Shown piece by piece: positions 33,690-45,760 of a stretch of DNA of 64,000 nt. The position numbers and the translations under genes were made by a program. The stretch is from Dichetophora obliterata (Eukaryota > Arthropoda > Insecta > Diptera > Sciomyzidae). A model generated the notes under the pieces. That model worked only from the letters and a program-made list of their open reading frames with translations, had not been told where the DNA came from and made no database searches. Numbering within the stretch: the first letter of the stretch is position 1; each line of letters opens with the position of its first letter. Location: NCBI GenBank assembly GCA_963920525.1, contig OY986435.1, positions 264,342,850 through 264,406,849 on the forward strand, written 5' to 3'.

Positions 33690-35320
33690 TTTATCCCTAA
33701 GTCTGATGACGACTTCCGCAAACGAAAATCTAATAAAGATTTATGGATATGTCTTGACTATTTATACTACTGACTGATATCTTGGAAACTTACAAAGCTG
33801 ATATCACCAAGAAATACGATGGAAGGGAGGGATTTCATTCGGCATGCACCCTACACAGCGGGCATGCGGAGAAGCACGAGTTCGGATGCGAATTTATAGT
33901 TGGCAAGAGATCACGTCCTGCGATTCACACCTGTGAATGAACGGCTTGCCATAATCCACATCAAGGCTAAATTCGTTAACATAAGCCTTATATGTGCGCA
34001 CGCTCCGACATAAGATAAGCACGACGAGACTAAAAAAACTTTCTGCGAGCACCTTAAAAATGCTAACGAACGCTGCCCGTCACGACGTTTAAATCGTGCT
34101 TGGTGACTTTGATTCTAAGGTGGGCAAGGAAAATATATTTGGTCCAACTGTCGGAAAATTTAGCCTCCACGACAACACCTCCGATAACGGAATGAGGCAG
34201 ATTGACTTAACCGCAGCACATGGTCGAAAGCAAATGTAGATTCAAGCATCTCAGTATTCATAAGACCACCTTTATGTAACCTGATCAAATAACCAAAAAT
34301 TCAAATTGATCACGTTTTGATCGATGGAGGCACTTTTCTAGTGTATTGGATAACTGGACCAATTTGTCGCAGCCAAGATCCGAACACGTCTTTGTGCAGC
34401 TAAGAAGCCACGCAACCCTACACACATAAGGCTAGACATCAAAAAGCTGCAATCAAAACAGACAGCCGAAGCTTTCGCCACTCGACTCTCACTTCTGCTT
34501 CAAAGCAACGATTGTAACGCGTGCTGCTAAAGAATGATACAAACAGAAGAGGAGGGAAATTGGACGAATTTTCATGCGAAAAAAAGGGAAGCAGAAAAGC
34601 ACGAGCATGCGAAGGTTGAGATGTATGGCGATATGCCCGGAAATTTTTCGAAAAGATAAGACACTTTGCCGATGGTTTAAAAGCTGAGGCCTCTTCCTGC
34701 AAGGATGAAAACGGGAATATAGTGACAGATATCCAGAGTACACAGACGTTATAAAGGGAACAGTTTTTAAGCTTCTAAGTGGAGGCGCTGATAACAATCC
34801 AGCCAATAGAGACGATATCCCGGAAACCCCCATTGTGGATGAAAGCGTCGAAGTTCCGCTGCCCGACTTTGATGACGTTCTGACAGCTATAGCTCGTCTT
34901 GAAAAAATAAAGCCAAAAAAGCCGAAGTCTTACCTGCCGAACTGTTTAAGAATGGAGACGAAGCTCTATTTGAATGCAATTATGAGCTTCTATAAAGAAT
35001 ATGTTCGGAGCAACACATTTCAAACGATTAGAATCTCAGTTGTGGTCTGCCTAATCCACAAAAAAGGCGATCCAACTATTTGTGTCAATAATTTGTGGTT
35101 TAAAACCTGGATAGTCTACCACCGACCAGATCTTCACGCTACGATAAATTTTGGAGAAGACCCAAGAAAAACAAATTGACAGCCACCATATTTTTGTCGA
35201 CTACAAAGCCGCCTTCGACAGCCCAAAAAGGAAGCACCTTTAATCAATGCTCGTGTCTGAATTTGGTATTCCTGCAAAACTAATAAAATCTTTTAAGATT
35301 TTCTTAAGACTTGCACTACA
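33690..35320 (+). pseudogene. LINE remnant: endonuclease and start of RT
   Basis: Plus-strand pieces in shifting frames: HAEKHEFGCEFIVGKRSRP, then FTPVNERLAIIHIKAKFVNI and SLICAHAPT, then IVLGDFDSKVGKENIFGPTV and NTSDNGMRQIDL, all matching the endonuclease domain of LINEs often mis-annotated as 'craniofacial development protein 2-like'. At 34835-35179 comes a pre-RT/RT segment (LPDFDDVLTAIARLEKIKPK; VVVCLIHKKGD), then DSHHIFVDYKAAFDS and FGIPAKLIKS. Stops and frameshifts are frequent. The fragment stops where the TIR element at 35371 begins. It could be the 5' portion of the family whose 3' end is at 13263-13710, but the two are in opposite orientation. Confidence 0.85.
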
Positions 35321-35599
35321 GGGTTATTTTTATAAATATTAATTTGTCCTCAAGAGAAGAGCACTCTGATCCCAGTGGGCAAAAACAGGTCTTTGAAGCG
35401 CTTCTAGCAGGCCATCATATGGATTTCTGAGCCCTTCCGTGCTCGTTTCCAAGCCCATAAGCTTTTTTATATGAAACGAGAAAATTTTCTAAGCGTTCCG
35501 CTCTCGCGACTCTAAAGAAGCCTGCTAGAAGCCCTTCTTTAGAATGTACATTAGAAAGAAAAGCAATATAAATATCAACTTGAAATAAAAAAACTTTTG

Positions 35600-35675
35600 A
35601 CAAATTCCCGATTTGAACCAGCGTCCTCTCAGCTGGCGGTCTGGCATCTTACCCACTCGTCCACCTCAGTTGTTA
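35600..35675 (-). mobile_element. tRNA-like SINE head (minus strand)
   Basis: On the complement, GGTGGACGAGTGGGTAAGATG (A-box region, 35645-35665) and TGGTTCAAATC (B-box, 35610-35620) have normal spacing. Stems are imperfect, so a SINE or tRNA pseudogene rather than a functional tRNA. Confidence 0.6.
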
Positions 35676-35715
35676 ACAAACTTCAGCTTATTTTGCATCA
35701 TTTCAAATGAAAGTA

Positions 35716-35965
35716 AGTTTTCGGGAGCGCGGGTTCGCAACCCAGCTCGGCCCAAAAAAATTTTTTTTGTACTTTTTTTAAAATCTACATTTTTTTACAA
35801 ATTTTTCTGTCCATTTAAAAATTTTTTTGGAATTTTTTTGTAAATTTCTTCATACAAAAATAATAGAAAGGACTTGGAATTTTTCCATATAAAAATTTTC
35901 ATATAATGTGATATGCAATGTGTTAGATTTCGGAAACCTGGGTTCGCGTCCCAACTCGGACAAAA
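35716..35965 (+). mobile_element. Two related B-box/T-arm-like segments with homopolymer tails
   Basis: TTTCGGGAGCGCGGGTTCGC (35719 on) and TTTCGGAAACCTGGGTTCGC (35928 on) are about 209 bp apart. Each ends CTCGGCCC or CTCGGAC and runs into A/T homopolymers. They look like two copies of a truncated tRNA-derived SINE head. Confidence 0.5.
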
Positions 35966-36210
35966 ATAAAATCATTTTTTTTTGTTTTTTCTTTAAGATT
36001 TGATTTTTTTTTTTTAATTGATCTGATCATTATAATTTTTTAAAAATTTTTTAAAAATTTTTTTTTATAAAATAACAGGAAAAGATTCCAAGCATTCAAA
36101 AGGTAGGCCTTACAGAAGCACTCATCAATGCAGCGATCATGGAAGGTATATTGACGCCAATAAGATAGCATGCATTCTTTTGCGTATCGCTAGCTAAAAT
36201 GCCCACTGGG

Positions 36211-37674
36211 ATATATCAACAAACCCACACCACACACACACTCACACACTCACACACTCCCTAATAACAATATAAAAACATTGAACTTAATATCAGCTGC
36301 AGCAAAACAAAATCAATTTCATGAACAAAGAAATAAATTCTATGCTTACGTAAGACGTAACAGAAGACAATGTTACGTTAATTTATTTGCATACTAGACA
36401 AGACGAATAAAGATAGTTAAACACTCTGACACACACTCACACCCACATGCATGCATATAAACACACATATGAACGCACTCTCCTACAGATAGATACTCGT
36501 GATATTTTTGCGAATTGTTTCCAATTTAATAAATTCACTGACATGACTTTTACTTACAACTATTTCATGGCAGTTGCAAAAAGAGACAATTAGATGCAGA
36601 CAAAGACAGCTTTTGTGGAAGAATAAACGATGTCAAATAGTACCCACTCAAGGCGGCGATATCTTTCTTTGTTATTGTCTCAGCTCGAAACTTAAGCTTA
36701 CTCATACCTCCTGTTGAGAATGGTGTGCATCACCCACTAGTTAAAAACTTTGTCACGAAATGATTGCATGGATGTTTAGATAAATTAGTGCGAGATAATA
36801 AGAACAGCAGCTGCAGCTGTTTTGTGGTTTTCGCGTGAATTAATGAAAGTCTTCTGTGGATTTGGTTGCAGAAAGTTGCTGACGATGATGCTTTTACAGA
36901 ACTACTGTCGCATTTTGTGTAATTTTAAAAAATTATTTAACTTTGTATGCTTCTTTATTTGAAAGAGGCAAACCAAGCATTGTATGTTTTTTTCAGTTTT
37001 TTTAATTAAATCGAAGAAAAAAATTACTCGTAATTTTTCATGGTTGACTTTTATAAAAACAAGCTAAGTGAGTATTTAAGTAAATAATGAATTTGTATAA
37101 ATAACATAAGTTCTATATAAATATCTGCTGTGGTAGCTTTTGAATGTGATTTAAGAACTAAGACTAAGATCTTTGTCTTTGCAACAGAAAACAGAACAGT
37201 CCCAAACTGCAGCTACTCGAATATTTAAACCAAAGATAACAAGATGGAGAAACTTAGAAAAAATAACCTCAAAAAAGGTTTGCATATATTTGTGCACCAA
37301 AAAATCAACCCTGAATGTTAATCTTGTTCTTCATCGGCAGCAAACCTCAATAAAATCACTTTGCAACCTCTGAAAATAATGCAAATAATTTGTTTGTTTT
37401 TACATAAATACTTTAATTAGGTTAATTATAAGATGTTTGCAATCGAAACTAGTTTTTAAGTCACTTTATTTTGGTTTATATATGCTTCTAAAGCTCGGAA
37501 ATTTCTTCAGTTGAAAATTTACTTTCACACAAACCCTGTTCTTTTACACGAACCCTTTACTTTTACTTTTACACTTAGGGTGAGATTTAAAAAAAAAAGA
37601 ACGCTCTCTTTCTTCTTCCGTTTTTTCTGCTGGAACTTTGTTTGCAAACAAGAAAAATAATGTATGGATTGAGT
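36211..37674. other. Microsatellites and AT-rich DNA
   Basis: A (CACACACTCA)-type run lies at 36227-36262 and CACA-rich patches at 36421-36475. No gene was recognised; the frame at 37173-37373 has no domain. Confidence 0.5.
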
Positions 37675-38132
37675 CAGTGGCGTGGATAGCTTTTGGTTGT
37701 GGGGGGGGTTTCGTAAGATATATAATATCCTTAAAAAGTTTTCTTTTGAATACCTAATTACATGAGTGTTTTGTGACGCCAAATGTCATGTTTCACATCC
37801 TTATTTTGTTGAAATGTTGAAAAACGGTAGGTAGGTACAAAAATTATGGGCTTGTTGAATTGCATCTAAGCAAAACCGAATTTCTGGAACCTACACATGT
37901 CACTATATCCCTACTAGTTGTTGACCGATTTAGAAAAATTAAACACTTAACTAAATCAAGTTTTGATAACTGTCTTGAGAAAAAGAAGAATTTTTGGCAA
38001 TACGTCATATACATTTGGATTCAGACATAATTTAATAGAATCAATTCACAATAACGTGAGATACTTGATAATGTTTCCATGGCTCTGGGAGAGATCCAGA
38101 CCCTTGGACCCTCCCCCATATCTACGCCACTG
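37675..38132. mobile_element. 458-bp hAT MITE
   Basis: Starts CAGTGGCGTGGATAGC, and its complement starts CAGTGGCGTAGATATG, the classic CAGTGGCGTA hAT terminus. The 8-bp flanks GATTGAGT (37667-37674) and GATTGAAT (38133-38140) match at 7 of 8 bases. A run of eight G lies near the left end. No coding capacity. Confidence 0.9.
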
Positions 38133-38617
38133 GATTGAATGCTTTAACTTTCTAAACTTTAAGTTATGTTAATGGAATATATTTTACACTGAAATAACTA
38201 CATGCATGCTCTTATATCATTATTTATAGCCAAACAAAGTTTGCAAATTTTAACACTTGTATTTGTCAATGGCTTTTTACTTTCACCATGACGGAATGGA
38301 AAAAAAATGTATTTAATTCATAAATTCATGCGCTCTTTTCAGAGGGAAATAATTTTATTAAATAGAATTTTATTAACATGAAGTAAAGCACTAAACAGAT
38401 TTTTGTTTTCGTTATGAAGCTAATCAACAACAAACGTATTGGAAAGGCTAAGTAGTATAATTAGCAACTGATATATTCACCTCACTATTTTTGCAAATTG
38501 ACAGATAAGCTTAAACAGGTGAATGTTAAGACATTCGTGTTGAACGAATTTTTATCGTACGTGTGTTTTATTTAAGAGAATTTGGATTTCCCACAGAAGC
38601 TTCCTATCTTGCTAACT

Positions 38618-38879
38618 TTGGTTTATACCAAGAATTCACATTTTCAGATCCTATACCTAAAAAAAACTACTCTAAACGAACAACTATTGTTCTTAATTAC
38701 ATTTTCGCATCTTTGTTATAAAAATTATTAGATAAATTTAACGTCTTCTTGGTTTATACCAAGAATTCACATTTTCAGATCCTCTACCAAAAAGGAACTA
38801 CTCTAAACGAAAAACTATTGCTCATAATTACATTTTCGTATCTTTGTTATACAAATTAATAGATAAATTTTGACGTCTT
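38618..38879 (+). repeat. 131-bp tandem duplication
   Basis: The segment starting CTTGGTTTATACCAAG at about 38618 repeats once, 131 bp further on, with a few substitutions. Each unit begins with a hairpin-forming CTTGGT-TTAT-ACCAAG and contains GAATTCACATTTTCAGATCC. Rest of 38133-39228 is AT-rich without a gene. Confidence 0.9.
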
Positions 38880-39228
38880 CTACAGATTGCGAACGCCTAA
38901 CGGTCTCTGCCTACTTACGGCACGTAACGAAACGACTGTAAAACGGCGACGAAAAGGCAACGTATTTTCCAATGCACACTTAACGGAACGGCCACAAAAA
39001 TTTTAATTAAACAAAACAATAAAAAATATTTTGGATTCATCCTGTGCTTTTAGATCTACCTATAGGATGCCGAATTTTTTACTTTTCACACCATATGCAA
39101 ATTAAATGCAATGTGATGCATTTCCGAACAGACCTTAACTCACTCACTCTCCAACACTGTATATGAATGCACAAACTGAAGGTAATACGATTTTTCAGAA
39201 CCCATATCAAATCTTTACTATTCATGAG

Positions 39229-40014
39229 CAGGGATGGCCATGATTACAAATCACGGTTACTGATTATGATTACACAGATTAATTGATTTTTCTAAATATT
39301 CAGAATAAATTAAAACCAAATAAAAATACTTTCAATTAAGTAATCATAAGTAAGTAATTACATCAGGTTATAAAAAATAAAGTAATCATGCAAGGTGATT
39401 ACTTCATTTTTAAAAAAATCAAGTAATCGTAACCTGGAATTACATGAATTTTTAATAAATCTAGTAATCAGTAATTAGACCCAGCTTCCAGCGATTACAG
39501 ATTGCTTCTCGTCAGACAAAAAATTCAAAATTTGTCAGTAATTTTATTATTTCAATAAAATACAATGCAAATACAATATTTTCTTCAGCAGCTATAAAAG
39601 TGATGTTAATGTTTGTTTGATTGGTTTTGATAAAGAAGTGTAACAATGGTGCTCAGAAAACCTTTTCTATATATTACTTGTCTCAATTTTACAGTTGCAC
39701 CACATATAAAAAAACAGATATAATACAATATATTAGTTAAAGACATCTGCAATCAACGACTGGTTAAGCCTGATTACTGATAAATTTCTTAATCAGAATA
39801 CTTTATTCTTTGCTGGAAAATGATTGATTACTTAAATTAATCACTGATTACTTTTGCATGATTACTGATTTCTCAAAAAAAAAAAATCACTAAATACTTT
39901 AAAGTTATTAATGATTTTTTTTTAATAATAAAGTAATAAATTTGTGTATGATTAATTGTAATCAGTGACTTTTTATAATCATTACACGAAAGTAATCATT
40001 ACTGGCCAAACCTG
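39229..40014. mobile_element. 786-bp hAT MITE rich in GATTACT repeats
   Basis: Termini CAGGGATGGCCA and, on the complement, CAGGTTTGGCCA fit hAT ends. The 8-bp flanks TTCATGAG (39221-39228) and TTTATGAG (40015-40022) match at 7 of 8. Subterminal and internal repeats of GATTACTGATTAC and its complement GTAATCAGTAATC fill both halves. No transposase frame. Confidence 0.92.
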
Positions 40015-40477
40015 TTTATGAGTAATATTTTCTCAGAACCCAAAAATGCTACGTTTTCTACGCAACATGCAAAAGGTGTAGTTACAGAAAATGCAATATC
40101 TCTGTTAATACTTCGAAAGACTAATTTTTCTTTTACTTATTCTGAAAGATGAAAAACAAAGAAAAATTTTGATTTACCTTTCATTTGGCTCCGAGAGGGA
40201 TAGCCGGTCAAAAATTGTAACTTTTTCATAAAAGTCCAAAAAATCAATTATTGTTTTTTGTTACGCAATCTTAAAACAATAATTATTTTGAAAACCATTG
40301 CACTGGTCGGCATCAAAATAAGAGCAAAGCAATGTATATGTGAAATTGATACATATCAATGCGCTAAATCCAAATATGTAATCAGAATTTATCTAACACG
40401 TCTAGTTTTGATGCTATAAGGAGTTTATGTTTTCAGTGCAATTGTTTTCATTTCTATACTGACAGCAGCATTTGCGG

Positions 40478-40700
40478 GTGTTGAGAAATAATAAAGTAAA
40501 ATATTCTGATGTTCCTTCTGCCCAAAAGCCTATTCCTCGCAATAAAGAATTAGCAGCGCCAGTTCCTCCTTCGGAAGCACAAACTGACGTGTCATTCGAC
40601 ATTTCCGAATTGACATCTGTAAAACCAATCTAGTTTAACAGAAAAACCACGTCTACTCAACCAATCTGAACTTAATGATCTCGTCGGCGATTTTTAAGTT
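40478..40700 (+). pseudogene. Fragment of an unnamed dispersed arthropod protein family
   Basis: The plus frame 40478-40633 encodes VKYSDVPSAQKPIPRNKEL and then AAPVPPSEAQTDVSF before a stop. A second block follows at about 40647-40697 in a shifted frame, reading LLNQSELNDLVGDF. I recall this order (S-x-V-P-S-A...P-I-P, then L-x-x-Q-S-E-L-N-D-L-V-x-D-L) from repetitive uncharacterised insect proteins. Their function is unknown to me and they are probably TE-linked. It is a short, broken piece. Confidence 0.45.
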
Positions 40701-41104
40701 TCGAATTCTGGAATTGGAACTCTGTCCTCGATATCAGCTATGATTAATAAATTTGGATTCGACGACTTTTATTTAGTATTTTGGTTTTTTGCTGACATAG
40801 GAGCCTACCCGATGCCTTTAAACCGATTTATGTTGATATTTATACATGAAAACAGAAAGATTCTCTTGGTGAAGCGCTTTATTCCACCATTTAAAAAAAA
40901 AATCGAAAAACTAACGTTTTCGAAGAATCCTCAATAAAGACAAATTAAGATAAATCTCCATTCTTAAGATTTACGCCAAAAACCATTCAAAAATTATAAT
41001 TTTTAGAGGTACTGTGAGCCTAAAAAAAGCGAACCACAACGCACCCTACGTATTTAATAAGTCAATATCAGTATTTTATTTAAATGAGAATATCTCTAAA
41101 ACTA

Positions 41105-42430
41105 CCCTGCAGAACTAAACCTAACTAGTCCGAAAAGTAAAGTAACTTTAAGGTAGTTATTCACGGAGTAACCATCATTTAGTTGAAAAGTCATCGAAAA
41201 GTAGTGAGTTGAGCGGCCACGAACCAGAATTTCATGGTTGTAGTAACGAGCAAAACAAAAGTCTCAGCGTTGCATGAATTTGTTTCTCCGTGGCCAGGGT
41301 TGTGGTTTGCTTTAAGAAAACGACACAGTTTCGATGGTATCAGAAGTGTAGACGTAGAATTCCTTTTTATACAAAATAAATGGAAAAATATGTTTTGGAA
41401 ATATTTTTAAAGCGCCCATTTCACATTGAAGTGTCATATCTGTTGAATTTACCATCTCCGATTAGGCTGAACTTTTTTTAATTGATTGATTTTTATGGTC
41501 AAAATAGGGTTTTTTTTGAGACAACGGAGCTCAGTTAATTAAAATACAATTTCCATAATATGGATATCAATTGAAGAAGTTGAATTTGTAATGAAAATCC
41601 ATTAACAATTCGCTAATTTCTGGACACTTGAAGAGCACACCTTTATTTTATATCGTTAGAAAGGGAATGGATCGTGAAAAAAGTTAAAATAATGTTCAAT
41701 GGAATTTAAAATTTTTTGAACACACTTTACTAAATATTTATCACTTTTGAACGTTATTGAAGACTAAAAAACTCAATTTGGAGGAACTATGTTTTTTCAA
41801 TGGAATATAAATTTATATATTTTTAACACACTTTACTAAATATTTATCCCTTTTATAAATTGACTACGTTATTGAAGACTAAAATCCCATGTTTTAGCAT
41901 TAAATGTAATAAAAATATTTGTTTTGTTTATTAAAAATTTCCAACTGGCTTCATATAGCCAGATAAAAACCAATCAGATTAACCAAAAAATATTTTAATG
42001 TTGACTTTAAATTTAGTAGCAACTTTTCTCATATTGTTTTCGTATTTTTTTTTTTTAAAGGTCACACTAAATTTTGGGTCGACTTTAAAATATTTTTCGG
42101 TATGTCTAAATATTTTCTATTTACACTAGAAGTTAGTTTATAAAAAACCATTTAAAATGTAGTCGTCTTACTTCTCATTAGTAAGTAGAATGAAAGTAAC
42201 CAGATATAAGCTAATCTTCTATAGACTGACTACTAGTTGGTATCAAAAGGACCATATATGAACTAGTCAATCTGTCATATCGTAGGTAGTGCTTACTGGT
42301 GATTTTGCGGCCATTTCATAGAGAAAATCACTACTTATTTTCGAAGAAAATAGTTGAATATTCAACCACTGGTGGTTTGTTTTGAAAGTAGTTTGTAATC
42401 ACCTTAAAATTGGGTGAAAGTCCTGCAGGG
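41105..42430. mobile_element. 1326-bp TA-flanked TIR element
   Basis: The left end CCCTGCAGAACT and the complement of the right end CCCTGCAGGACT differ at one base; TA sits outside both (41103-41104 and 42431-42432). The interior is AT-rich with some inverted similarity near both ends (GTGATTTT...). It has the same kind of end as the element at 50121-50750 (CCCTATAGGA / CCCTGTAGGA). Confidence 0.75.
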
Positions 42431-43003
42431 TAGACGTGATAGAATCAATCTGAAAACAGCTTTGGATTCAGCACTCCAAAGGCAATACAAAACACATATT
42501 AAAGTTCTTGCTTACGACTTTTTTCTTTGTTTTGCCGACTAGTGTTATTTTTACTCTACACTAAGCGAATATAAATTTCAATTTCGCCAGATACCGACTC
42601 AAAAGTAAGAGAGACTCTTAAAAACTATTTCGGCATTTTTTTTTTTAATTGGAAAAATCCCCATTGGCTTTGGTTATCCTGAACTCCCTATTTTGCCAAA
42701 ATATCATGTTTTTTGCAAGTAACTAATTTTTTTTCTAAAGAATACATACCCAAGATAAGCAAAATAATAAAGATTTTGATCATACATAAATTTTGGCAAA
42801 AAAAAATTTGGAATTTTTTTTTTTACAAACTCTTTTTAGATACAAAAATCGATATTTGTCATTTTCGGACAAATGTTTTTAACGCCTATAAAATATGCAT
42901 TTTTCATGATATTCACATGAATTTTGACTCATTGAAAAGGTATTGAGCTTTACTTTACATTGGTAAATCTTATAGTTTGGCTTAATCAACACTGATTGCC
43001 ACT

Positions 43004-45401
43004 GTAACGACCCTTTTTCCGGCCGAGGATTCGCTCGCCGGAGCCAGGGTTCGGTACAAAAATTTGTACTAACGTTTCCTTCAGGAAACGGACACCAAAT
43101 GAAACTCAGCGGTATCGGAACTTGATATCTTTTATTTACAAAATCTGATACGTTTATACACTAACAAGTATGATCTTAACACTATTTGGTCGCACGGAAG
43201 GTGAACCATAAACACCTAATTGTGGGTAGGTTTTCCCAAATGACAAAAAAAAAATATAAAATAAGCCACAATAAAAGGATATTAATATGCAGTTGTATAT
43301 ATTTTACATAACATTAGTTATTTGCCCTTTTGTTTGTGTTCAGAAATGTAACGAATTTAATATTATTAATTTCGTATATATTATTAATTATATATTAATT
43401 TCATAAATTGTTACTTAGAACTGGTTATCACTTTAATCTAATATGAAAGAAAATTCTTTACCAACTCATGATCGCAATTTCAATTGATTTAGCGTTACTT
43501 TAGAAAAATGGCGAAAAGGCATAGGTTCGCTCCTAATTATTATAGTAAATATAAATACAAAATTTCGATACACTAGGTAAGTATGGGATGTGATCCTCCC
43601 GAGTGGTATTAGTAGATCTCGCAGTGGAATCGCCTTTCATTTGTGAACTTGGTTGATGTTTTATTTGGTAAGTATGAACGGCTAGTAGCGGGGTCTCCGT
43701 TAGTGTTCGTCGTTCATTAGGTACTCTCCTCGATTTCCAATCTTAAATTCAAGGCCGGGTGCGGTTCTGCCCACATTAGCCCAGATCTTAAATTCACGAT
43801 TGTCGAATCAAGTACCCAGCGGTGTCTAGTCCGTTAACCACAATCTGTCTCGTCATTAACTATGTATCAATGCCCTGATCCCGAAAGGGATGACGGTGAC
43901 GTTGAACGGGTGCGGTACTGCCCACATTATCCCGTCTTCGGTTCACAATACTAACACTCTATGGTCACGTCACGTTCTCGACTCTGAAGGACCTTCCGAA
44001 GTTATGCAGAGAAGTGAAACGTCCGGGTGCGGTTCTGCCCACATTAGCCCGTACGTCTACTTAAGTTTATCGGGTTCGCGTCACTATATTCGCGGTCTTA
44101 TTTTCTTACGTAACTTTCTCCAAATTCACTGTCTCACTATTTCACTTTTCCACCGCGTTTTCGTTCCTATCACCACTCTTTAAGCCCCTCGGGAGGCCCC
44201 ACACTTACCCACTGACCGTGTTGTAGCTAATATATACGAAAAGAATGGATACTTCAATGACGTCCGGAATTTCCTGTATTGCTCCTGTGCTTTCGTACTG
44301 GCGTCCTTATGGTTAGACGAATGTTACTTATCCTACACGGGTCGCTGCGGTTGGCGTCGATGCTGACTCTTTCGTCCGGGTGTGTCAGCGTCCTTTTAGC
44401 TTCACTCTATAATTGTTAACGTCGCGTCGACTGTGTCCTCTGGTGATGTCGACGTTGTCGTTGGCTTAATTTGGTGACGCCGTCGGCGTCGGTCTTTACT
44501 TTTGACTCGAGTTGTTGACGTCGCTGTTGGTTGGTGCGGGCAGAGCTTTTCTGCCACCAACGAAAACTATTTTCCCAGTCACAACTTCACTCGCGTACGT
44601 TTGAAAAATTACAGCCCCCGATTTGCTCTCCGTTTGTGCTTTTATAAGCAGCTGTCTTCTTCTTTACTTCGAAACTTCTGGAAATTATCGCGTGATGTTC
44701 CCGTTCGTTGGTTTAGCTTTTGTGTTTGCTACTCTCGCCAACTGCCTGGCGTGTGTTTATCGATGCCCGTTATCACCATGGTACATGAAAGAAAAATATA
44801 GAAAACAATTATTCATAAGAGAGCCACCCCTGTAGGAATCTACCCACAACGTAACCCTGTGGAAGTGGTTGGTCATCTCTAATCTTTGACGGTAGAAGCG
44901 ATAGTCTTTGCGACACGGTGTCGATTCTAAACTTACCTATACTAATTAACTAACTCAGTATTATAAGACGTTGCTTTTCTTATCTGCTATTCTAGAATTA
45001 TTTATGACGTTTACTAAGGGATATGTCCCACGACTAGTATCTTCATAAAGGAAAAACCATAATATGTTTTCAATAATTCAGTTTATGGTTTATTTTCAGT
45101 ACCTTTCTTACTGAGACTTATAACTAATAGATCAAATATTTATTTGAGATATTAAATATTAACTTAACTTTATAGTGAATATTAATTCACTAATACTAGT
45201 AAGTATGTAATTCACTCAATATGTTCATTATTTTATTACTTAACTTAATGATCATATTTACATATATTTAGCGCCTTTAAGGCGGATATTTTTTACGCGA
45301 ACATTCATTCGTGAATATTTCGTAATTTAATATTTACGTAAGTAAACATTTCTGGTTTACCAAATGTTTCAAAACTTGTAAAGAATAAATTTTCTCTGAA
45401 G
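43004..45401. other. GC-richer block of unknown nature, possibly LTR-derived
   Basis: Base composition rises sharply at TGTAACGACCC (43004) and stays high to about 44900. A ~26-bp motif containing GGGTGCGGTTCTGCCCACAT occurs three times (43757, 43908, 44025). 44370-44540 is rich in GTCG/CGTCG steps. The open plus frames at 44502-44801 and 44623-44835 match nothing I know. A TGTAAC start would suit an LTR, but there is no partner copy in the window. 44900-45401 returns to AT-rich. It could also be host regulatory DNA upstream of the exon at 45402. Confidence 0.35.
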
Positions 45402-45525
45402 CTCCATGGTCAGAGCTCTTGTCTCAGCTTTCGCACTTATCGCCGCGATCCTGGTGGGGTTTACATCTCGCTCTTTTGGTCAAGTGAGTGACCCAGTCGC
45501 CAGCCGAGGCAAGTCTAGAAAGAAG
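45402..45525 (+). CDS. Candidate signal-peptide exon of an unidentified secreted protein
   Basis: A pyrimidine-rich acceptor (ATTTTCTCTGAAG) precedes CTCC-ATG at 45406, and AGAAG|GTAAGT forms a strong donor at 45525/45526. The 40 codons begin MVRALVSAFALIAAILVGF, a typical signal peptide (basic n-region, about 15-residue hydrophobic core, small residues before SFGQ), then a polar, basic stretch ending SRKK in phase 0. An alternative donor, CAA|GTGAGT, lies inside at 45483/45484. No downstream plus-strand exon is convincing. It lies antisense to the Beat gene inside its giant intron. It could equally be a chance frame or a piece of an unknown TE. Confidence 0.4.
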
Positions 45526-45746
45526 GTAAGTGGTGAAGTAAGGACACATGTGGGAGAAAATTTACACAAAATTTTGTTCCTTACACCACAAATATATTAA
45601 ACATGAGAAATCGACATTCAAAGGGATTTCATCTGCTTAATTATAATTAAATTACCACAATTACCATTCGATTTTGAAAATCTTGTTATATATGAGGTTT
45701 AAGGAAAGCATAATCTAATTTTGGCATCCGTTTTTCAGTAAAGTGT

Positions 45747-45760
45747 CCACCAGAGGGCGC
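45747..45760 (+). promoter_or_regulatory. CTCF-like motif
   Basis: CCACCAGAGGGCGC fits the animal CTCF core CCASYAGRKGGCRC at every position. The neighbouring sequence is a decayed Penelope-like element, so it may be fortuitous. A weaker match, AGAGGGCGCCA, lies on the minus strand at 48599-48609. Confidence 0.4.

Larger units (their letters stand above)
35371..36210. mobile_element. 840-bp TIR element containing tRNA-like SINE pieces
   Basis: CCCAGTGGGCA (35371-35381) is matched exactly by TGCCCACTGGG (36200-36210), with AT on both outer sides extending the match to 13 bp. I find no target duplication longer than AT. The interior holds a minus-strand tRNA-like head and two plus-strand B-box pieces, plus T/A homopolymer runs, so it appears to be a MITE that captured or received SINEs. 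Confidence 0.7.

Noticed and set aside
34439..34833. Minus-strand frames of 87 and 114 codons
   Set aside because: Antisense to the plus-strand LINE remnant, with no independent signature.
35371..36210. Classifying the CCCAGTGGGCA element as hAT or piggyBac
   Set aside because: Neither an 8-bp nor a TTAA duplication is present, so it is left unclassified.
44502..44835. Overlapping plus-strand frames of 99 and 70 codons, one with a hydrophobic N-terminus
   Set aside because: They overlap in different frames within a GC-rich repeat-like block and match no known family.
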